64,000 nucleotides of DNA from Faecalicoccus pleomorphus DSM 20574 (lineage in GTDB: Bacteria; Bacillota_I; Bacilli_A; Erysipelotrichales; Erysipelotrichaceae). Location: NCBI RefSeq assembly GCF_000420345.1, contig NZ_ATUT01000010.1, positions 1 to 64,000 on the forward strand. The letters are read 5' to 3'. The notes under the pieces are model-generated. The model saw nothing but the letters and a program-made list of their open reading frames with translations, did not search any database and was not told where the DNA came from. Position 1 is the first letter of the stretch; each line of letters opens with the position of its first letter. Both the position numbers and the translations under genes were made by a program. Shown piece by piece: positions 28,991 to 37,783 of the stretch.

Positions 28991-30730
28991 ATGAAGCGAA
29001 AAGAGATCAAACAAAAGGCAAAGAAAGTGATGAAACGACATTACGGCCTACTGATTGTCATCTGTTTATTATCGGCCCTTTTGGCCGGTAATCTGTCCAG
29101 TACATTCAGTACCGTGCAGACCAGCAATGAAAGTGCGTCTTTACCTTCACAATTAAGTGCAAATGAAGTATTACAAAATTTGATTGAAGAAGATTTGGAT
29201 GCCGGCAAAGTTGTTGCGCATCAGATTCAACAGGAAGAAATTCAATCAAATTCCAGTGCTGTTTTTGGTAGAACCAACGGTGTGATGGCCGCCTTGGTGA
29301 ATTCGATCAGTTCCGGATCAATTTATGTTACACTGACAGCCGGAATTCATACCATCATCGGCTCGGAGAACCTCTCGATCTGGTGCATGGTATTCTTAGT
29401 CATGGCTTTTTTCTTTCTGGCCTGGTTTTTTATTCAGAATATCTTTGCGGTCATCGTACAAAGAATGATTTTGGAAGCCAGAACGTATAAGTATGTGGCT
29501 CATGATCGGTTTTTATTTTTAAGTCGGGTTCGCAAATGGAGACATGTCGCCTGGGTACGCTTTGTGGAATATGTCTATGGAAGCTTATGGTCCTTGACGA
29601 TCATCGGTGGTTTTATCAAGCATTACTCTTATTATATGATACCTTTTATCCTGGCGGAAAATCCAACCTTAAAAGCCAATGAAACGATTCGATTATCCAG
29701 AATGATGATGAAAGGGCATAAATGGGAGTGCTGTAAGCTGGAATTGTCTTTTCTTGGCTGGGATATGTTATCGGTGTTGACTCTGGGGTTGACCGGTATC
29801 TTTTACAGCGCACCGTATAAGGCTTGTGCTATGGCTGAATACTATGTCTATGTGCGCCAATGCAGCTTAGAAGCAGATTTATCATATCAAAAGTTTTTTA
29901 AGGATACCTATTTGTATAGACCGGCCATACCATCGCTTTTACAACAGGCCTATCCGGAAGGCATTCGCATGCATCAAAAGCCAAAGTCGCTGGGTGGCAT
30001 ACGGGGGTTTCTGGTAAACTGGTTTGGAATTTTATTGAAGAATGGAAAAGAAGAAAGGGAATATGAAAGAGCCAATCATCGCTTTTTACAATATGCGTCT
30101 TTAAAAAGGGAAATTGAAGGCTTACAGTATCCGACAAGATTGTTTCATATTCCGGAAACGGAAAAACGAAGTCGACTGGCATTGCTCGATCCCTTACGTG
30201 ATTACAATATCTGGTCTTTGATTTTGATGTTTTTTATTTTTTCTGGAATTGGCTGGTTCTGGGAAGTCAGTCTGCATCTCATCACCGATGGTGTTTTTGT
30301 CAATCGCGGTGCTTTATATGGCCCATGGCTGCCAATTTATGGTTCCGGCGGCTTACTGATCTTAACTTTACTAAAGAGGTTTAGAACCAAACCGGCCTTG
30401 ACATTCGTGTTGATCCTTGTCGTATGTGGTATCTTGGAATACACTACCTCTTATGTCATGGAAATGAATACAGGCTTAAAATGGTGGGATTACACCGGCT
30501 ATTTTCTCAATGTGAACGGTCGTATCTGTGCCGAAGGTTTACTGGTTTTTGGTATCGGCGGCATGGCCTTTATTTATGTGCTGGCGCCGGTATTTGATGG
30601 CTGGATTCAGAAAATCAGACCGCTTGTCTTAAAAGCCATCTGCAGCTTATTATTGTTTGTGTTTATCTGTGATTCTGTTTATGCCCATTTTGTTCCCAAT
30701 GCCGGTGAAGGAATCACGGATTATGAATAG
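28991..30730 (+). CDS. DUF975-CmpB fusion membrane protein
   Basis: The 579-residue protein joins two families. Residues 1-310 look like DUF975: a basic start KRKEIKQKAKKVMKRHYGLL, then several membrane segments and the 'G..ki..k' loop MMMKGHKWECCKLELSFLGW. Residues 400-560 match the CmpB-type 'putative ABC transporter permease' family (PF06541): FSGIGWFWEVSLHLITDG, VNRGALYGPWLPIYGSGG, LEYTTSYVMEM and WWDYTGYFLNVNGRICAEG. It has about eleven membrane segments in all. TATACT about 20 bp before the gene and GAGGAAGAGC form a likely promoter and ribosome binding site. The SMR gene follows ten bases after its stop. Function unknown. Confidence 0.8.
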   Translation: MKRKEIKQKAKKVMKRHYGLLIVICLLSALLAGNLSSTFSTVQTSNESASLPSQLSANEVLQNLIEEDLDAGKVVAHQIQQEEIQSNSSAVFGRTNGVMAALVNSISSGSIYVTLTAGIHTIIGSENLSIWCMVFLVMAFFFLAWFFIQNIFAVIVQRMILEARTYKYVAHDRFLFLSRVRKWRHVAWVRFVEYVYGSLWSLTIIGGFIKHYSYYMIPFILAENPTLKANETIRLSRMMMKGHKWECCKLELSFLGWDMLSVLTLGLTGIFYSAPYKACAMAEYYVYVRQCSLEADLSYQKFFKDTYLYRPAIPSLLQQAYPEGIRMHQKPKSLGGIRGFLVNWFGILLKNGKEEREYERANHRFLQYASLKREIEGLQYPTRLFHIPETEKRSRLALLDPLRDYNIWSLILMFFIFSGIGWFWEVSLHLITDGVFVNRGALYGPWLPIYGSGGLLILTLLKRFRTKPALTFVLILVVCGILEYTTSYVMEMNTGLKWWDYTGYFLNVNGRICAEGLLVFGIGGMAFIYVLAPVFDGWIQKIRPLVLKAICSLLLFVFICDSVYAHFVPNAGEGITDYE

Positions 30731-30740
30731 GAGTTATTAC

Positions 30741-31067
30741 ATGGAATATTTATTGTTGGGGATTGCGATCGTTTTTGAAATCTTAGCCAGTTCGATGCTG
30801 CAGTCATCAGCCGGCTTTACCAAGTTAGGACCATCGCTTGCCTGTATCTTGTTTTACTCGATTTGTTTTTATGCGTTTTCCAAAGCGTTGTTAAAGATCA
30901 ATCTATCAATTGCCTATGCTTCCTGGTGCGCCATTGGCATTGTCGCAACCACGATCATTTCCATCTGTATCTTTAATCAGAAAATGAGCGCTGTCGGCTT
31001 TTTAGGGATTGTATTGATCATCATCGGCTGTATTTTATTGAATTTATATGGAAATCCGCATGGATAA
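30741..31067 (+). CDS. Small multidrug resistance (SMR) family protein
   Basis: The 108-residue protein has four membrane helices and the family's essential membrane glutamate (Glu13 in IVFEILASSML), with the conserved YASWCAIGIV segment in helix three. SMR proteins export cationic drugs or guanidinium by proton antiport and work as dimers. ATG 30741 is chosen because AGGAG, seven bases upstream, overlaps the stop of the preceding gene; the longer frame from 30657 lies inside that gene. Some SMR proteins act in pairs; here only one is seen. Confidence 0.88.
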   Translation: MEYLLLGIAIVFEILASSMLQSSAGFTKLGPSLACILFYSICFYAFSKALLKINLSIAYASWCAIGIVATTIISICIFNQKMSAVGFLGIVLIIIGCILLNLYGNPHG

Positions 31068-31088
31068 GACAATTTTAAAATTATTTGC

Positions 31089-31117
31089 TTGCATGCGATG
31101 ACTTGACATGCTATTAT
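31089..31117 (+). promoter_or_regulatory. Promoter of the rpsF-ssb-rpsR operon
   Basis: TTGCAT (31089-31094), a 17-bp spacer and TATTAT (31112-31117). The expected start near 31124 leaves a 60-nt leader that holds the S6:S18-type structure. Confidence 0.65.
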
Positions 31118-31120
31118 GAC

Positions 31121-31166
31121 AAAGCAAGTTTGTGCTTGCCCTGTATCTGTTTGACAGATACCGTAG
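31121..31166 (+). promoter_or_regulatory. Probable S6:S18 ribosomal protein leader
   Basis: The 5' leader forms GCAAG/CTTGC (31124-31128, 31135-31139) and a perfect 7-bp hairpin GTATCTG/CAGATAC (31143-31149, 31155-31161), immediately followed by CCG (31161-31163). A hairpin flanked by an unpaired CCG is the known recognition motif of the S6:S18 complex in bacterial rpsF leaders, where it mimics the 16S site. Both proteins are encoded in this operon, so feedback repression is expected. The assignment rests on this pattern and position. Confidence 0.65.
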
Positions 31167-31186
31167 TCCAAAGGGAGGTGTACAGA

Positions 31187-31480
31187 ATGAAAAAATACGA
31201 AATCATGTACATTGTAAACGCATCTTTAGATGAAGAACAGTTCAAGGCTGTTCAGGATCGTCTGCACGCCACGATCACTTCTAACGAAGGTACGATCGAT
31301 AAAGTAGATGACTGGGGAATCAAAGATTTCGCGTACGAAATTGACCACATGAAAAAAGGTCACTATGTCGTAATCAATGTTACTTGTGGAAATGAAGGAA
31401 TTTTTGAATTCCAGCGTTTAGCTCGTATCAGCAACAACGTTATTCGTATCATGGTCGTTAAGACACAAGGCGAAGAATAA
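31187..31480 (+). CDS. rpsF: 30S ribosomal protein S6
   Basis: The 97-residue protein starts MKKYEIMYIVNASLDEEQ, the usual S6 N-terminus, and has the DDWGIKDFAYEIDHMKKGHY region and a C-terminal RISNNVIRIMVVK strand. S6 pairs with S18 in the 30S platform. The start has AAGGGAGG seven bases upstream; a longer frame from 31085 runs through the promoter and is rejected. It heads rpsF-ssb-rpsR. Confidence 0.95.
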   Translation: MKKYEIMYIVNASLDEEQFKAVQDRLHATITSNEGTIDKVDDWGIKDFAYEIDHMKKGHYVVINVTCGNEGIFEFQRLARISNNVIRIMVVKTQGEE

Positions 31481-31494
31481 AAGAGGAAATCGAT

Positions 31495-31986
31495 ATGATC
31501 AATCGTGTCGTTTTAGTAGGAAGACTTACAAAAGATCCGGAATTGAGAAAAACACAGAGCGGAACCAGCGTTGTCAGCTTTTCACTGGCTGTCAATCGAC
31601 GCGTACAGACACCGGGACAACCGGATGCGGATTTTATCAATTGTGTTGCATGGAACCGTTTAGCGGATCTGATGTGTCAGTATCTTCATCGTGGTTCTTT
31701 GATTGGTGTGGAAGGTCGTATCCAGACACGTAACTATGAAAACAATCAGGGACAAAGAGTATATGTAACGGAAGTGGTTGCGGATAATGTTCAGTTCCTG
31801 GAACCGAAAAATACGCAGCATGCACAATCCAATACTTATGGAGCCAATACATATGCACAACCGCAGGCTGCCATGGATCCATATGGACAAACGGCATCTT
31901 CTATGCCGGCTGCACAAGATCCGTTTGGTGCCGATTTTGACGCAAATGATACACTGGATATTTCCAGTGATGATTTACCATTCTAA
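31495..31986 (+). CDS. ssb: Single-stranded DNA-binding protein
   Basis: The 163-residue protein begins MINRVVLVGRLTKDPELR, has the OB-fold strands FINCVAWNRLADL and SLIGVEGRIQTRNYEN, a low-complexity linker rich in Q, P, A and T, and the acidic tip DDLPF that recruits repair and replication partners. It coats single-stranded DNA as a tetramer. It lies between rpsF and rpsR as in bacilli, with GAGGAAATCG as ribosome binding site. Confidence 0.97.
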   Translation: MINRVVLVGRLTKDPELRKTQSGTSVVSFSLAVNRRVQTPGQPDADFINCVAWNRLADLMCQYLHRGSLIGVEGRIQTRNYENNQGQRVYVTEVVADNVQFLEPKNTQHAQSNTYGANTYAQPQAAMDPYGQTASSMPAAQDPFGADFDANDTLDISSDDLPF

Positions 31987-32003
31987 TAGAAAGGAAATGA
32001 GTT

Positions 32004-32234
32004 ATGGCTTTTAAAAAACAACGCATGGGTCGTAAAAAAGTTTGTTACTTCACAAAGAACAAAATCAAAGAAATCGACTATAAAGATGTTGAATTATTAA
32101 AACGTTTTATCAACGCAAACGGAAAGATCATTCCTAGACGTGTAACAGGAACACGAGCCAAATACCAGAGAATGCTGGCTACGGCTATCAAACGTGCACG
32201 TCAGATGGCTTTATTACCATATGTAGTTGACTAA
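32004..32234 (+). CDS. rpsR: 30S ribosomal protein S18
   Basis: The 76-residue protein has the S18 core: [21 protein letters not shown], then [26 protein letters not shown]. It binds S6 and 16S rRNA. The N-terminus has KKVCYF with a single cysteine. AAAGGAAATGAG precedes the ATG, and a terminator follows at once, so it closes the rpsF operon. Confidence 0.97.
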   Translation: MAFKKQRMGRKKVCYFTKNKIKEIDYKDVELLKRFINANGKIIPRRVTGTRAKYQRMLATAIKRARQMALLPYVVD

Positions 32235-32260
32235 GGGCTTTGTTTAAAGTCCTTTTTTTT
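32234..32260 (+). terminator. Terminator of the rpsF-ssb-rpsR operon
   Basis: AGGGCTTT (32234-32241) pairs with AAAGTCCT (32246-32253) with one G-T pair, followed by T7. It starts at the rpsR stop codon. Confidence 0.9.
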
Positions 32261-32288
32261 ATTGGCATAATAGATTAAAATAAGCTAT

Positions 32289-33152
32289 ATGAAGACTTCA
32301 TCAATTACAAAAGGCGCGATGTGTGTCGCCATTTACGGATTACTATTGCTTTTAAATCAACAAACCGGACTAATGATCGAAGCCAGTTTGAGCTGGGTCT
32401 TTATCATGCCGATCCTATTGTACAGTGCCTCGCAAGGTGTTCGTGCCGGTCTTGTCACGGGAATATCTATGGGTCTTTTAAGCTTTTTGTTTGGCTCCTT
32501 TACGACCTGGTTTTACAGTTGGAGCGCTCTTTTGATCGGATATTTGTATGGTGTCGGTGTTCATCAACAGTTTCGCCATCGCACCAACTTTTTTCTATGC
32601 TTTTTCTTTTCTACCGCAACCTATATTGCCATGGTGTATCTATGGGCTGCTTTGTTCGGTTTAGATTTACACGCAGATTTTGATGCCATTGCTTCCTGGA
32701 TCTCCTTTATTGATTTTCAGGCATTCTGTGCTTTGTTTGTACTGTTTATGGGCTTTTTACAGGCACTTTGTGTACATTTACTGGCAATTTTATTGTGTAA
32801 CCGACTGCATATTCCTATACGAGATATTGGCTCTTTAAAACAGATTCATGGCAATTCGACCTTTGGAATGATCAGTATCATAGTTTGGCTGTTGTTCTTT
32901 TTTGGACAAAATGTGTTAGAATATCCTATATGGCAAACGGGGTTACAAATTTGTTTTTTTGCCGATTGCATGCTGCTAAGCTTTTTTGGAGCTGTGGTCT
33001 TGATTGACTACGGGATCCGTCATAACATTCGAAAGTTTAGCTTCTTTGCGATTATCGGTGCCGTCATACCCGTTGTCAATTTAATTTGGATCTTTTTAGG
33101 CGAACTGGATTGTCTTTTTGCAATCCGCAAGAATTGGGATTTGAGAGGTTGA
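32289..33152 (+). CDS. YybS-like membrane protein (DUF2232)
   Basis: The 287-residue protein has about eight hydrophobic segments and the layout of DUF2232 (YybS) proteins, which look like S components of transporters; it sits immediately before gdpP, as yybS does in Bacillus subtilis. Conserved-looking stretches are SWVFIMPILLYSASQGVRAG and LYGVGVHQQF. The ATG has no Shine-Dalgarno; instead TAAAAT (32276-32281) lies seven bases before it, so the transcript may start at the ATG itself. Its stop is two bases before gdpP. The physiological role is not known. Confidence 0.75.
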   Translation: MKTSSITKGAMCVAIYGLLLLLNQQTGLMIEASLSWVFIMPILLYSASQGVRAGLVTGISMGLLSFLFGSFTTWFYSWSALLIGYLYGVGVHQQFRHRTNFFLCFFFSTATYIAMVYLWAALFGLDLHADFDAIASWISFIDFQAFCALFVLFMGFLQALCVHLLAILLCNRLHIPIRDIGSLKQIHGNSTFGMISIIVWLLFFFGQNVLEYPIWQTGLQICFFADCMLLSFFGAVVLIDYGIRHNIRKFSFFAIIGAVIPVVNLIWIFLGELDCLFAIRKNWDLRG

Positions 33153-33154
33153 TC

Positions 33155-35128
33155 ATGAAACAGTTTCATAAATGGCGTTCTTTATTTGGCGCAGCGGCTT
33201 TGATTTGGATCGTTTTGGAAGCCATATCGATTATTAATGGATATTATTTTAGTGCCGGTTTTTTACTGTTGTTAGTTTTAGTGTTTGGAATCCCGTTTTT
33301 GGGATTTGTCAAAGATATTCGCGATTATGGGGTCAAGACCGAAGTGGATATTTCCCGTGTTTTGGGAAAAGATGCCAAGGAAGCCTTATCGTTTGGCGGT
33401 GTAGGAATCTTAACGTATAATAATGAATATGTTGTGACATGGGCTTCGGACTATTTTGCGCAAAAGGGGATCGATCTGGTCAATAAAAAGCTGACAAGCT
33501 GGATCGAACGGATTCGCATTTTGTTTGATGAAGATGTGGATGTGATTCGTGCTGAATACCAGGACACAGTTTATGAAATCACAAGAAAACAAGATTCTCA
33601 GCTTTTATTTGTCAAAGATATTACCCAGCTGGATGCCATGGAAAGAGAAGTTAATGAGAATCGTCTGGTCGTTGGCTTGGTTCAGTTGGATAACTATATG
33701 GAGTATCAGTCTTATGAAAACGAAGAACTGATGGCGCATATCAATACGCAGCTTCGCAGTCCGGTCGTTACCTGGGCGCAGGATAATGGTATCTTGATCC
33801 GGCGTTTGCGCAGCGATCGCTTTATCCTTGTTTTAAATCAGGAAATCTTTAAACGCATTCGTAAGCAGAATTTTTCAATTTTGCAGATCATTAAAGATAA
33901 GGCCAATCATATCGGTGTATCGATCACCTTAAGTATGAGCTTTGCCTATGGCACCAATGACTTTAAACTGTTGGATACAACAATCAATGAATTGATTGAG
34001 TTGGCGCAGTCACGCGGTGGCGATCAGGCAGCCATCAAGGATGTGAATGGTTCTGTAGAATACGTGGGCGGCAATTCAGAGATGAGCTCGGCACGTTCAA
34101 AGGTTCGTGTGCGCATTCTTTCGCAGACATTACAGGATGCGTTGAAAGAAAGCGATGAGATTTATATCGCCGGTCATATCATGTCTGATTTTGACTGTAT
34201 GGGCGCCTGTTTAAGTATTTCAAGCTGGGCCCATACTTTAAAGAAGAATGTTTATATTGTCTTAAAGGATGTGCCAAGAGATGCCCAGCTTCAGTCTGTC
34301 ATGGATCACTATATCAAGGTCATGAAGGAACGGCATGTCTTTATTACACCGGAGCAGGCAAGAGAACGCATGGATTTTGCCAAGGATTTGCTTGTGATGG
34401 TTGATCATGGAATCCCGGCCATCAGCAGCGCCAAAGAATTTGTGGAAGAATGCCAGCGGGTCATTGTGATCGATCATCATCGAAGAAATGAAAACTTCAT
34501 TCGACATGCGATCTTAACGTATGTCGAAAGCAGCGCTTCCTCGACGTGCGAGTTGATCGTGGAAATGCTGCAGAATATTCCGGATCATGTGCCGATTTTT
34601 GAAGCCGAAGCAACTATCATGTATCTGGGCATCTTAGTCGATACCAATCGTTTTAAAATGCATACGGATGCCAGAACCTTTGAGGCGGCAGCAGCCTTAA
34701 ATACATGGGGTGCTAATGTGAAACTGGCCGAAAAAGCATTATGTGAAGATTATGCCCACTTTACGCTCAAGCATAGTCTGATCCAGCTGGCAAAGCCTTA
34801 CATGGATCATTTTATGATCGTATGTGAAGAAGAGAAAAAAGTGGATAAAACAACGTTGGCACAGGTCAGCGAAGCCTTATTGTTGATTAAAGGATGTACA
34901 GCAAGCTTTACGATTGCCCGCAGTAATGAAGAAGATGCACCGACTTGCTGCAGCGCCAGAAGCGATGGTACCTTTAATGTACAGAAAGTCATGGAAAAGC
35001 TCTATGGAGGCGGTCATTTCAGTGCGGCAGCCTCATCGACCAAAGAGCTTAGTCCGCAAGAATACAAACAAGCTTTATTAGAAATAATTAAGGAGGAAAC
35101 AAGTCATGAAAGTCATCCTGTTGAGTGA
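33155..35128 (+). CDS. gdpP: c-di-AMP phosphodiesterase GdpP (DHH/DHHA1)
   Basis: The 657-residue protein has two N-terminal membrane helices (about 10-27 and 33-51), a PAS-like region, a degenerate GGDEF domain (about 170-300) and a DHH-DHHA1 phosphodiesterase. Catalytic motifs are visible: HIMSDFDCMGA, VDHGIPAI, VIVIDHHRRNE and the C-terminal GGGHFSAAAS. It hydrolyses c-di-AMP to pApA and so sets osmolyte and cell-wall balance. ATG 33155 follows GAGAGGTTGATC; the longer frame from 33086 is inside yybS. It overlaps rplI by 23 nt. The c-di-AMP synthase gene cdaA is in this same window at 60.8 kb. Confidence 0.93.
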   Translation: MKQFHKWRSLFGAAALIWIVLEAISIINGYYFSAGFLLLLVLVFGIPFLGFVKDIRDYGVKTEVDISRVLGKDAKEALSFGGVGILTYNNEYVVTWASDYFAQKGIDLVNKKLTSWIERIRILFDEDVDVIRAEYQDTVYEITRKQDSQLLFVKDITQLDAMEREVNENRLVVGLVQLDNYMEYQSYENEELMAHINTQLRSPVVTWAQDNGILIRRLRSDRFILVLNQEIFKRIRKQNFSILQIIKDKANHIGVSITLSMSFAYGTNDFKLLDTTINELIELAQSRGGDQAAIKDVNGSVEYVGGNSEMSSARSKVRVRILSQTLQDALKESDEIYIAGHIMSDFDCMGACLSISSWAHTLKKNVYIVLKDVPRDAQLQSVMDHYIKVMKERHVFITPEQARERMDFAKDLLVMVDHGIPAISSAKEFVEECQRVIVIDHHRRNENFIRHAILTYVESSASSTCELIVEMLQNIPDHVPIFEAEATIMYLGILVDTNRFKMHTDARTFEAAAALNTWGANVKLAEKALCEDYAHFTLKHSLIQLAKPYMDHFMIVCEEEKKVDKTTLAQVSEALLLIKGCTASFTIARSNEEDAPTCCSARSDGTFNVQKVMEKLYGGGHFSAAASSTKELSPQEYKQALLEIIKEETSHESHPVE

Positions 35129-35555
35129 TGTAAAAAAAGTAGGAAAGAAAGATGATGTCGTTGAAGTCAGCGATGGTTACGCAAGAAATTTTCTGATCAA
35201 AAGAAAATTGGCGGTTGCTTATACAAAGGGAAGCAGTAAAATTTTAGACGAGCAGCTGGCGATAAAAAAAGAACATGAAGCACAGTTGAAAAAGGAAGCT
35301 GAAGCATTAAAGAAAAAACTGGAAACGATGAAGTTGGAATTTTCTTTAAGTGCCGGCAAGGAAGGACAGGTATTTGGTTCGATCTCTACGAAGCAGATTC
35401 ATCAAGCCTTACAGGAAAAAGGAATTGAAGTCGATAAGCGTAAGATAAAGCTGGATGTTCCGGTATCTAGTTTAGGGACGACCAATGTAGAAGTGGATTT
35501 ATATAAAGGCCAGGTTATAGGCACGATTCATGTCCACGTTTCACAGAAAGGGTAA
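35106..35555 (+). CDS. rplI: 50S ribosomal protein L9
   Basis: The 149-residue protein has the L9 N-terminal RNA-binding domain (MKVILLSDVKKVGKKDDVVEV, GYARNFLIKRKLAV), the long connecting helix rich in E and K, and the C-terminal domain (VFGSISTKQIHQAL, KIKLDVPVSSLGT). AAGGAGGAAACAAGTC gives a strong ribosome binding site inside the end of gdpP. Its place between gdpP and the replicative helicase follows the common Firmicute order. Confidence 0.97.
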   Translation: MKVILLSDVKKVGKKDDVVEVSDGYARNFLIKRKLAVAYTKGSSKILDEQLAIKKEHEAQLKKEAEALKKKLETMKLEFSLSAGKEGQVFGSISTKQIHQALQEKGIEVDKRKIKLDVPVSSLGTTNVEVDLYKGQVIGTIHVHVSQKG

Positions 35556-35557
35556 TT

Positions 35558-36910
35558 ATGGCAAGAGAACTGCCAAATTCAAAAACATTAGAGCAGGCGC
35601 TTTTAGGATCTTTGATGGTGTATCCTTCTGTAATGCAGGAGTGTAATGATCTAGATTTACAGCCGGAAGAATTCTATCTTCCTTCTCATCAGCGTTTATT
35701 TAGCTGTATGCAGGAAATTACCCGAAATGGGCAGCCGGTTGATTTGAATTTGATCATCACACGATTAGCGGATAAGGAAGAACTGGATAGTGCCGGAGGA
35801 ACAGATTATATTCTTTCTTTGGCGGATAGTGCCATTAGTAGTGCCAATACGCGTAATTACATTGAATCGATCAAAAATACAGCCCAGCTAAGAAGATTGA
35901 TCTTTGCGGCGGAAAAGATTTCTAATGAATCGTACGATGCCAGTGAAGATATCGATACGATCCTAGATCAGGCAGAGCGCGGGATCATGGATGTGACAAG
36001 AATGCGACGAGGTTCGGAATTTGAGTCGTCACAGACGGTCATTCATCGTGTCATGGAGCAGCTGATCGAACTGCGCAGTAAAAAGGGCGTGACCGGTATT
36101 CGTACCGGTTATACGGACCTGGACCGGATCACTAATGGTTTTCAGCGTGGTGATTTGATCATTCTGGCGGCTCGTCCGGCCATGGGAAAGAGTGCATTGG
36201 CATTGAACTTTGCCAATGAAGTCGCCAAACTCAACGAGGGAGCTGTGGCCATCTTTTCGCTGGAAATGCCGGCGGATTCTTTAATGAAGCGTTTGTTGAG
36301 CTCGGAATCACAGGTGGCTTCCAATAAACTGCGGGATGGAAAACTAAGCGATGCCGAAATGTCCCGCTTAAACTTTAGCGGCAGCCAGTTAGGAGAAAGA
36401 AATATTTTTATTGATGATACAAGCTCGATTAAAGTTTCACAGATCTTTTCCAAATGCCGAAAGCTAAAGACGGAATATAATAGTCTTTCTTTGGTTGTAA
36501 TCGACTATTTACAGCTGATTACCGGAACCAGAGCTGATTCCAGGCAACAGGAAGTATCCGATATTTCTCGAAATTTAAAAATTCTTGCCAAAGAGCTGGA
36601 TTGTCCGGTCATAGCACTTTCACAGTTAGCGCGTAAGGTGGAAGAGCGTAACGATCATGAACCGCAGCTATCGGATTTGCGTGAATCGGGATCCATCGAG
36701 CAAGATGCGGATATCGTTATGTTTATTTATCGTGAAGATTATTATAAAAAGGAGCAGGATGATCAAGTTCCGGAAGATACATCAATCGTGGATCTTTCTT
36801 TGGCTAAACATCGAAACGGTGCTTTAGGAAAGATCAAGCTTGTGTTTGAAAAGAACATTTCTCGATTTACCAACTTTTCCAATCAAGGTGGCGATATTTA
36901 TGAAGGTTGA
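35558..36910 (+). CDS. dnaB: Replicative DNA helicase (DnaB family)
   Basis: The 450-residue protein has the N-terminal primase-interaction domain (LPNSKTLEQALLGSLM) and the RecA-like hexameric helicase core: Walker A ARPAMGKSALALNFA, VVIDYLQLI and the DnaB-type SQLARKVEER and LSDLRESGSIEQDADIV motifs. It unwinds the fork. In Bacillus the same gene is called dnaC. It begins two bases after rplI and overlaps the next gene by 11 nt. The loader DnaI and the accessory DnaB are encoded at 54-56 kb. Confidence 0.97.
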   Translation: MARELPNSKTLEQALLGSLMVYPSVMQECNDLDLQPEEFYLPSHQRLFSCMQEITRNGQPVDLNLIITRLADKEELDSAGGTDYILSLADSAISSANTRNYIESIKNTAQLRRLIFAAEKISNESYDASEDIDTILDQAERGIMDVTRMRRGSEFESSQTVIHRVMEQLIELRSKKGVTGIRTGYTDLDRITNGFQRGDLIILAARPAMGKSALALNFANEVAKLNEGAVAIFSLEMPADSLMKRLLSSESQVASNKLRDGKLSDAEMSRLNFSGSQLGERNIFIDDTSSIKVSQIFSKCRKLKTEYNSLSLVVIDYLQLITGTRADSRQQEVSDISRNLKILAKELDCPVIALSQLARKVEERNDHEPQLSDLRESGSIEQDADIVMFIYREDYYKKEQDDQVPEDTSIVDLSLAKHRNGALGKIKLVFEKNISRFTNFSNQGGDIYEG

Positions 36911-37640
36911 TTTGTTGTGCTCCGGTTCCAAAGGCAACAGCTGCCTGGTGCGAACACAAAGATCTTCAATCGTCATTGATTGTGGTTCAACTAAAAAGTA
37001 TTTGATGGCAAGCCTGCAAAGCGTTTCTCAGGATATTCAAGCCTTAGATGCTTTGTTGGTTACACACAGCCATAAGGATCATATTTCGCAGCTTAAACAT
37101 TTTGAGCATTTGCCAATCTACAGCTATTGTGATCTGGATGTGCAAGATCATCGGTGCATCAAGCCATTAGATCGATTTATTATTGGAGATATGCAGATCA
37201 CAGTCATCGGGTTAAGTCATGATGCACCCAATACTGTGGGCTATGTGATCGAAGACGGATGCCAAAAGCTGGTCTATATAACGGATACAGGGTATTTGCC
37301 AAATCATGAAAAAGCGTATTTAGAAAATGCGGATCATTATATCTTTGAAAGCAATCATGATATGGAAATGCTGATGCATACCGCAAGACCGATGTTTGTC
37401 AAACAACGGATCCTTTCAGATTCCGGTCATTTGTCTAACGAAGATGCCAGTCACAATATTACCAGTCTTATTAATACGAAAACCAAAAATATCGTGTTGG
37501 CGCATTTATCACAGGAGGCCAATGTTCCAGAGCTGGCTTTGGATGTATTAAACGATACCTTCTTAAAGAAGGATTTACGATCATCAAATATACGAATTCA
37601 GGCGGCTCCGCAGTTTGGAATCGTTTCCATAGAAGATTAA
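36900..37640 (+). CDS. Metallo-beta-lactamase fold protein, YycJ/WalJ family
   Basis: The 246-residue protein starts MKVDLLCSGSKGNSCLV and has the metal-binding motif THSHKDHIS (HxHxDH), later histidines in GLSHDAPNTVG and ESNHDMEML, and VLAHLS near the C-terminus. This is the YycJ/WalJ nuclease-like group, usually found in the walRK operon; here it follows the replicative helicase and overlaps it. AAGGTGGCGATATTT serves as ribosome binding site. Relatives coordinate cell division with replication or act as 5'-3' exonucleases in mismatch repair; which applies here is open. Confidence 0.88.
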   Translation: MKVDLLCSGSKGNSCLVRTQRSSIVIDCGSTKKYLMASLQSVSQDIQALDALLVTHSHKDHISQLKHFEHLPIYSYCDLDVQDHRCIKPLDRFIIGDMQITVIGLSHDAPNTVGYVIEDGCQKLVYITDTGYLPNHEKAYLENADHYIFESNHDMEMLMHTARPMFVKQRILSDSGHLSNEDASHNITSLINTKTKNIVLAHLSQEANVPELALDVLNDTFLKKDLRSSNIRIQAAPQFGIVSIED

Positions 37641-37671
37641 AGTATCTGTCTTTAGGATGGATACTTTTTTT
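37639..37671 (+). terminator. Terminator of the yybS-gdpP-rplI-dnaB-yycJ operon
   Basis: AAAGTATC (37639-37646) pairs with GATACTTT (37660-37667), followed by T residues. Further on, AATTTAG/CTAAATT (37683-37689, 37695-37701) is a second small inverted repeat of unknown role. Confidence 0.8.
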
Positions 37672-37783
37672 GATTGTAAAATAATTTAGATAACCTAAAT
37701 TAAAATCCTATAAAACATGTGGTTTTTCGTTTCAAATTAAAGTTGGATAATGTTATAATCGGAGAAGTGAGGTTGGTGAAATT

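Noticed and set aside
33086-33154. Longer start for gdpP
   Set aside because: The extra codons lie in yybS in another frame; the family N-terminus and ribosome binding site favour 33155.
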